NCBI GenBank assembly: GCA_020058145.1 | Contig: JAGVEP010000427.1 | Location: forward strand, 1 to 13,574 | DNA from: Phycisphaerae bacterium | GTDB taxonomy: Bacteria > Planctomycetota > Phycisphaerae > UBA1845 > Fen-1342 | Direction of reading: 5' to 3' | Length of the DNA stretch: 13,574 nt | Part shown: positions 12,202 to 13,574 of the stretch, piece after piece | Position numbering within the stretch: position 1 is the first letter of the stretch | Layout: each line of letters starts with the position of its first letter | The notes under the pieces: generated by a model | What the model saw: the letters and a program-made list of their open reading frames with translations, nothing else | Told to the model about the DNA's origin: nothing | Databases searched by the model: none | Made by a program: the position numbers and the translations under genes

Positions 12202-13574
12202 ATGAAAACCGTCATCGGCATCGTCGTCCTGGGCCTGATCGTGGGCGGGGTGTTCCTGTTGAACCACGCGACCCGCACCAAGGACGGCAAGAGCGTCCTG
12301 AACGTCGCCGGCGAGCTCGAAATCGCGGTCGACGCGGCCCGGCCCGAACAGCGTGACATCATTCGCACCGTCCAGGCCCCCGGCGAGGTTGAGGCCTTCG
12401 CGGAAGTCGGCATCAGTTCCGAGGTCGTGGGCAAAATCCTCGAGATGCCGGTGGAAGAGGGCGACCACGTGCAGGTCGGCGATCTGCTCTGCCGCCTGGA
12501 CGGCGCGGTGTACCGGGCGCGGGTGCTGTCCGGCGAGGCGAACGTCGCCAAGCTCAAGGCGGCCAACACGCAAGCCCAAGCTGACCTGGGGCGGGCCGAG
12601 CGCGACTGGGCGCAACAGCAACGGCTGCGGGAGACGAACGCGTCGTCGGCGATGGAGCTGGCCAACTACCAGACCGCGCTCGTCGGCGCCCAGTCGATCT
12701 GCGAGATGCGCAAGCAGGAACTCATCGAGGCGGAAGCCGGTTTACAATCCGCCAGGGAAGACCTGGCCAAGACCGTCATCCGGTCGCCACTCGACGCCAT
12801 CGTCGCGCAGCGCTTCGCCAAGACCGGTGAAGTGGTCATCACCGGGACGATGAACAACCCCGGCACCCGCGTGATGGTCCTCTGCGACCTGTCCCGGATG
12901 CAGGTGCGCTGCCGGATCGACGAGGCCGACGTGCCGCTGGTCGCCCCCGAACAAACCGCACGCATCTACCTGCAATCCGACACCCGCCGCAGTATCCCCG
13001 GCCGCGTGCTGCGCGTGGGCACCAAGGGCACCAAGCCGCTCGGTCGCGACGTGGTGACCTTCGAGACCCTGGTGCTCATTGCGGGGGACGACCCGCGCGT
13101 CAAGCCCGGCATGACGGCCAACGTCGAGGTCGAGGTCGTGCGGCGGGAAAACGCGCTGACCATTCCCGTTCAGGCGGTGGTGTACCGCAAACGTCGCGAC
13201 GTGCCGGACGAACTCGTGAAGCAATCGGACGAGCAGCAGGCGCAGCAGGGCGTCACGGCACACCAGAACCTGGCGGAGTACGTTCGACTGGTATATTGCG
13301 TCATCGACGGCAAAGCCCGCCCGCATCTGGTCCAGACCGGGGTCAATGACGCGACCAGCGTCGAGATTCTGGGCGGGGTGGCCTTGGCCGACACCATCAT
13401 CACCGGCCCGTATCGCAGTCTCGACCAGCTCAAGGACGGGGCCACGCTCAAGGTAACGGAAAAATCGGCCGGCACCCCGCCGGCGGTCGCCGCCGCGGGC
13501 CAAACTGGCGGCGAAAAGAAGGACGAAGGTGTGGCGGCCGCGGCCGCGACGAGCGATCCCAACGACGCCGACGC
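12202..13574 (+). CDS. Periplasmic adaptor (membrane fusion) protein of an efflux/export pump, 3' partial
   Basis: The first 457 codons of a HlyD/MacA-type adaptor, open to the window end. The ATG at 12202 has GGAG 5 nt upstream and starts an N-terminal membrane anchor (residues 3-20). The domains are in order: the first lipoyl half (about 60-100, with VVGKILEMPVEEGDHVQVGDLL), a helical hairpin (about 104-190, with QAQADLGRAERDW) and the second lipoyl half (191-215, with IRSPLDAIVAQRFAKTGEVV). Next come a beta-barrel (about 220-315, ending KPGMTANVEVEV) and a membrane-proximal domain from IPVQAVVY. A charged insert at about 330-360 (KRRDVPDELVKQSDEQQAQQ) lengthens the last domain, and an Ala-rich tail follows near 425-457. 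Such adaptors link an inner-membrane ABC or RND pump to an outer channel. An ABC ATPase and permease downstream would be expected for a MacAB-like system but are outside the window. Confidence 0.93.
   Translation, partial: MKTVIGIVVLGLIVGGVFLLNHATRTKDGKSVLNVAGELEIAVDAARPEQRDIIRTVQAPGEVEAFAEVGISSEVVGKILEMPVEEGDHVQVGDLLCRLDGAVYRARVLSGEANVAKLKAANTQAQADLGRAERDWAQQQRLRETNASSAMELANYQTALVGAQSICEMRKQELIEAEAGLQSAREDLAKTVIRSPLDAIVAQRFAKTGEVVITGTMNNPGTRVMVLCDLSRMQVRCRIDEADVPLVAPEQTARIYLQSDTRRSIPGRVLRVGTKGTKPLGRDVVTFETLVLIAGDDPRVKPGMTANVEVEVVRRENALTIPVQAVVYRKRRDVPDELVKQSDEQQAQQGVTAHQNLAEYVRLVYCVIDGKARPHLVQTGVNDATSVEILGGVALADTIITGPYRSLDQLKDGATLKVTEKSAGTPPAVAAAGQTGGEKKDEGVAAAAATSDPNDAD

Overview
The window is GC-rich bacterial DNA that reads like a planctomycete (Planctomycetota, perhaps a Phycisphaerae-like lineage). 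That call is inferred from protein style, not from a marker gene. The clues are several secreted proteins carrying a paired EF-hand (dockerin type I-like) module of the form D-x-N-C-D-G-x-V-D-F-D-D-I, three PEP-CTERM proteins, and a giant right-handed beta-helix protein with a choice-of-anchor Q-like segment.

Region 1 (28-5081, leftward) is a compact five-gene cluster. A good sigma-70-type promoter (5204-5232) precedes a leader with a 7-bp G-rich tandem repeat. Then come a putative helix-turn-helix protein (4395-5081), three tandem paralogous PEP-CTERM proteins whose predicted mature N-termini begin EPWW (3712-4398, 2956-3684, 2232-2963), and a 734-aa secreted repeat protein with a dockerin-like module (28-2232). 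Junctions are a 4-nt overlap, a 27-nt gap, an 8-nt overlap and a 1-nt overlap, so co-transcription and translational coupling are likely. I do not recognise this gene set as a described system. It is the best candidate for something new here.

Region 2 (5082-5538) is non-coding and holds the promoter, the G-rich repeat, an interrupted palindrome and short direct repeats.

Region 3 (5539-10953, leftward) has three closely spaced genes for large secreted proteins: an 846-aa beta-helix protein, a lactonase/YVTN-like beta-propeller protein and a subtilisin-family (S8) protease. All three end in the same dockerin-like module with a conserved three-cysteine pattern. An extended -10 promoter candidate lies upstream at 11034-11042.

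Region 4 (10954-11382) is a divergent intergenic region. Region 5 (11383-13574, rightward) is a two-gene unit: a Yip1-like membrane protein followed 12 nt later by a periplasmic adaptor (MacA/HlyD-type) of an efflux or export pump, which runs off the window end. No RNA genes, CRISPR arrays, insertion sequences or phage genes were seen.

Taken together, regions 1 and 3 are about secreted or surface proteins using two different C-terminal tags (PEP-CTERM and dockerin-like). Region 5 looks like the start of a separate export-pump operon.
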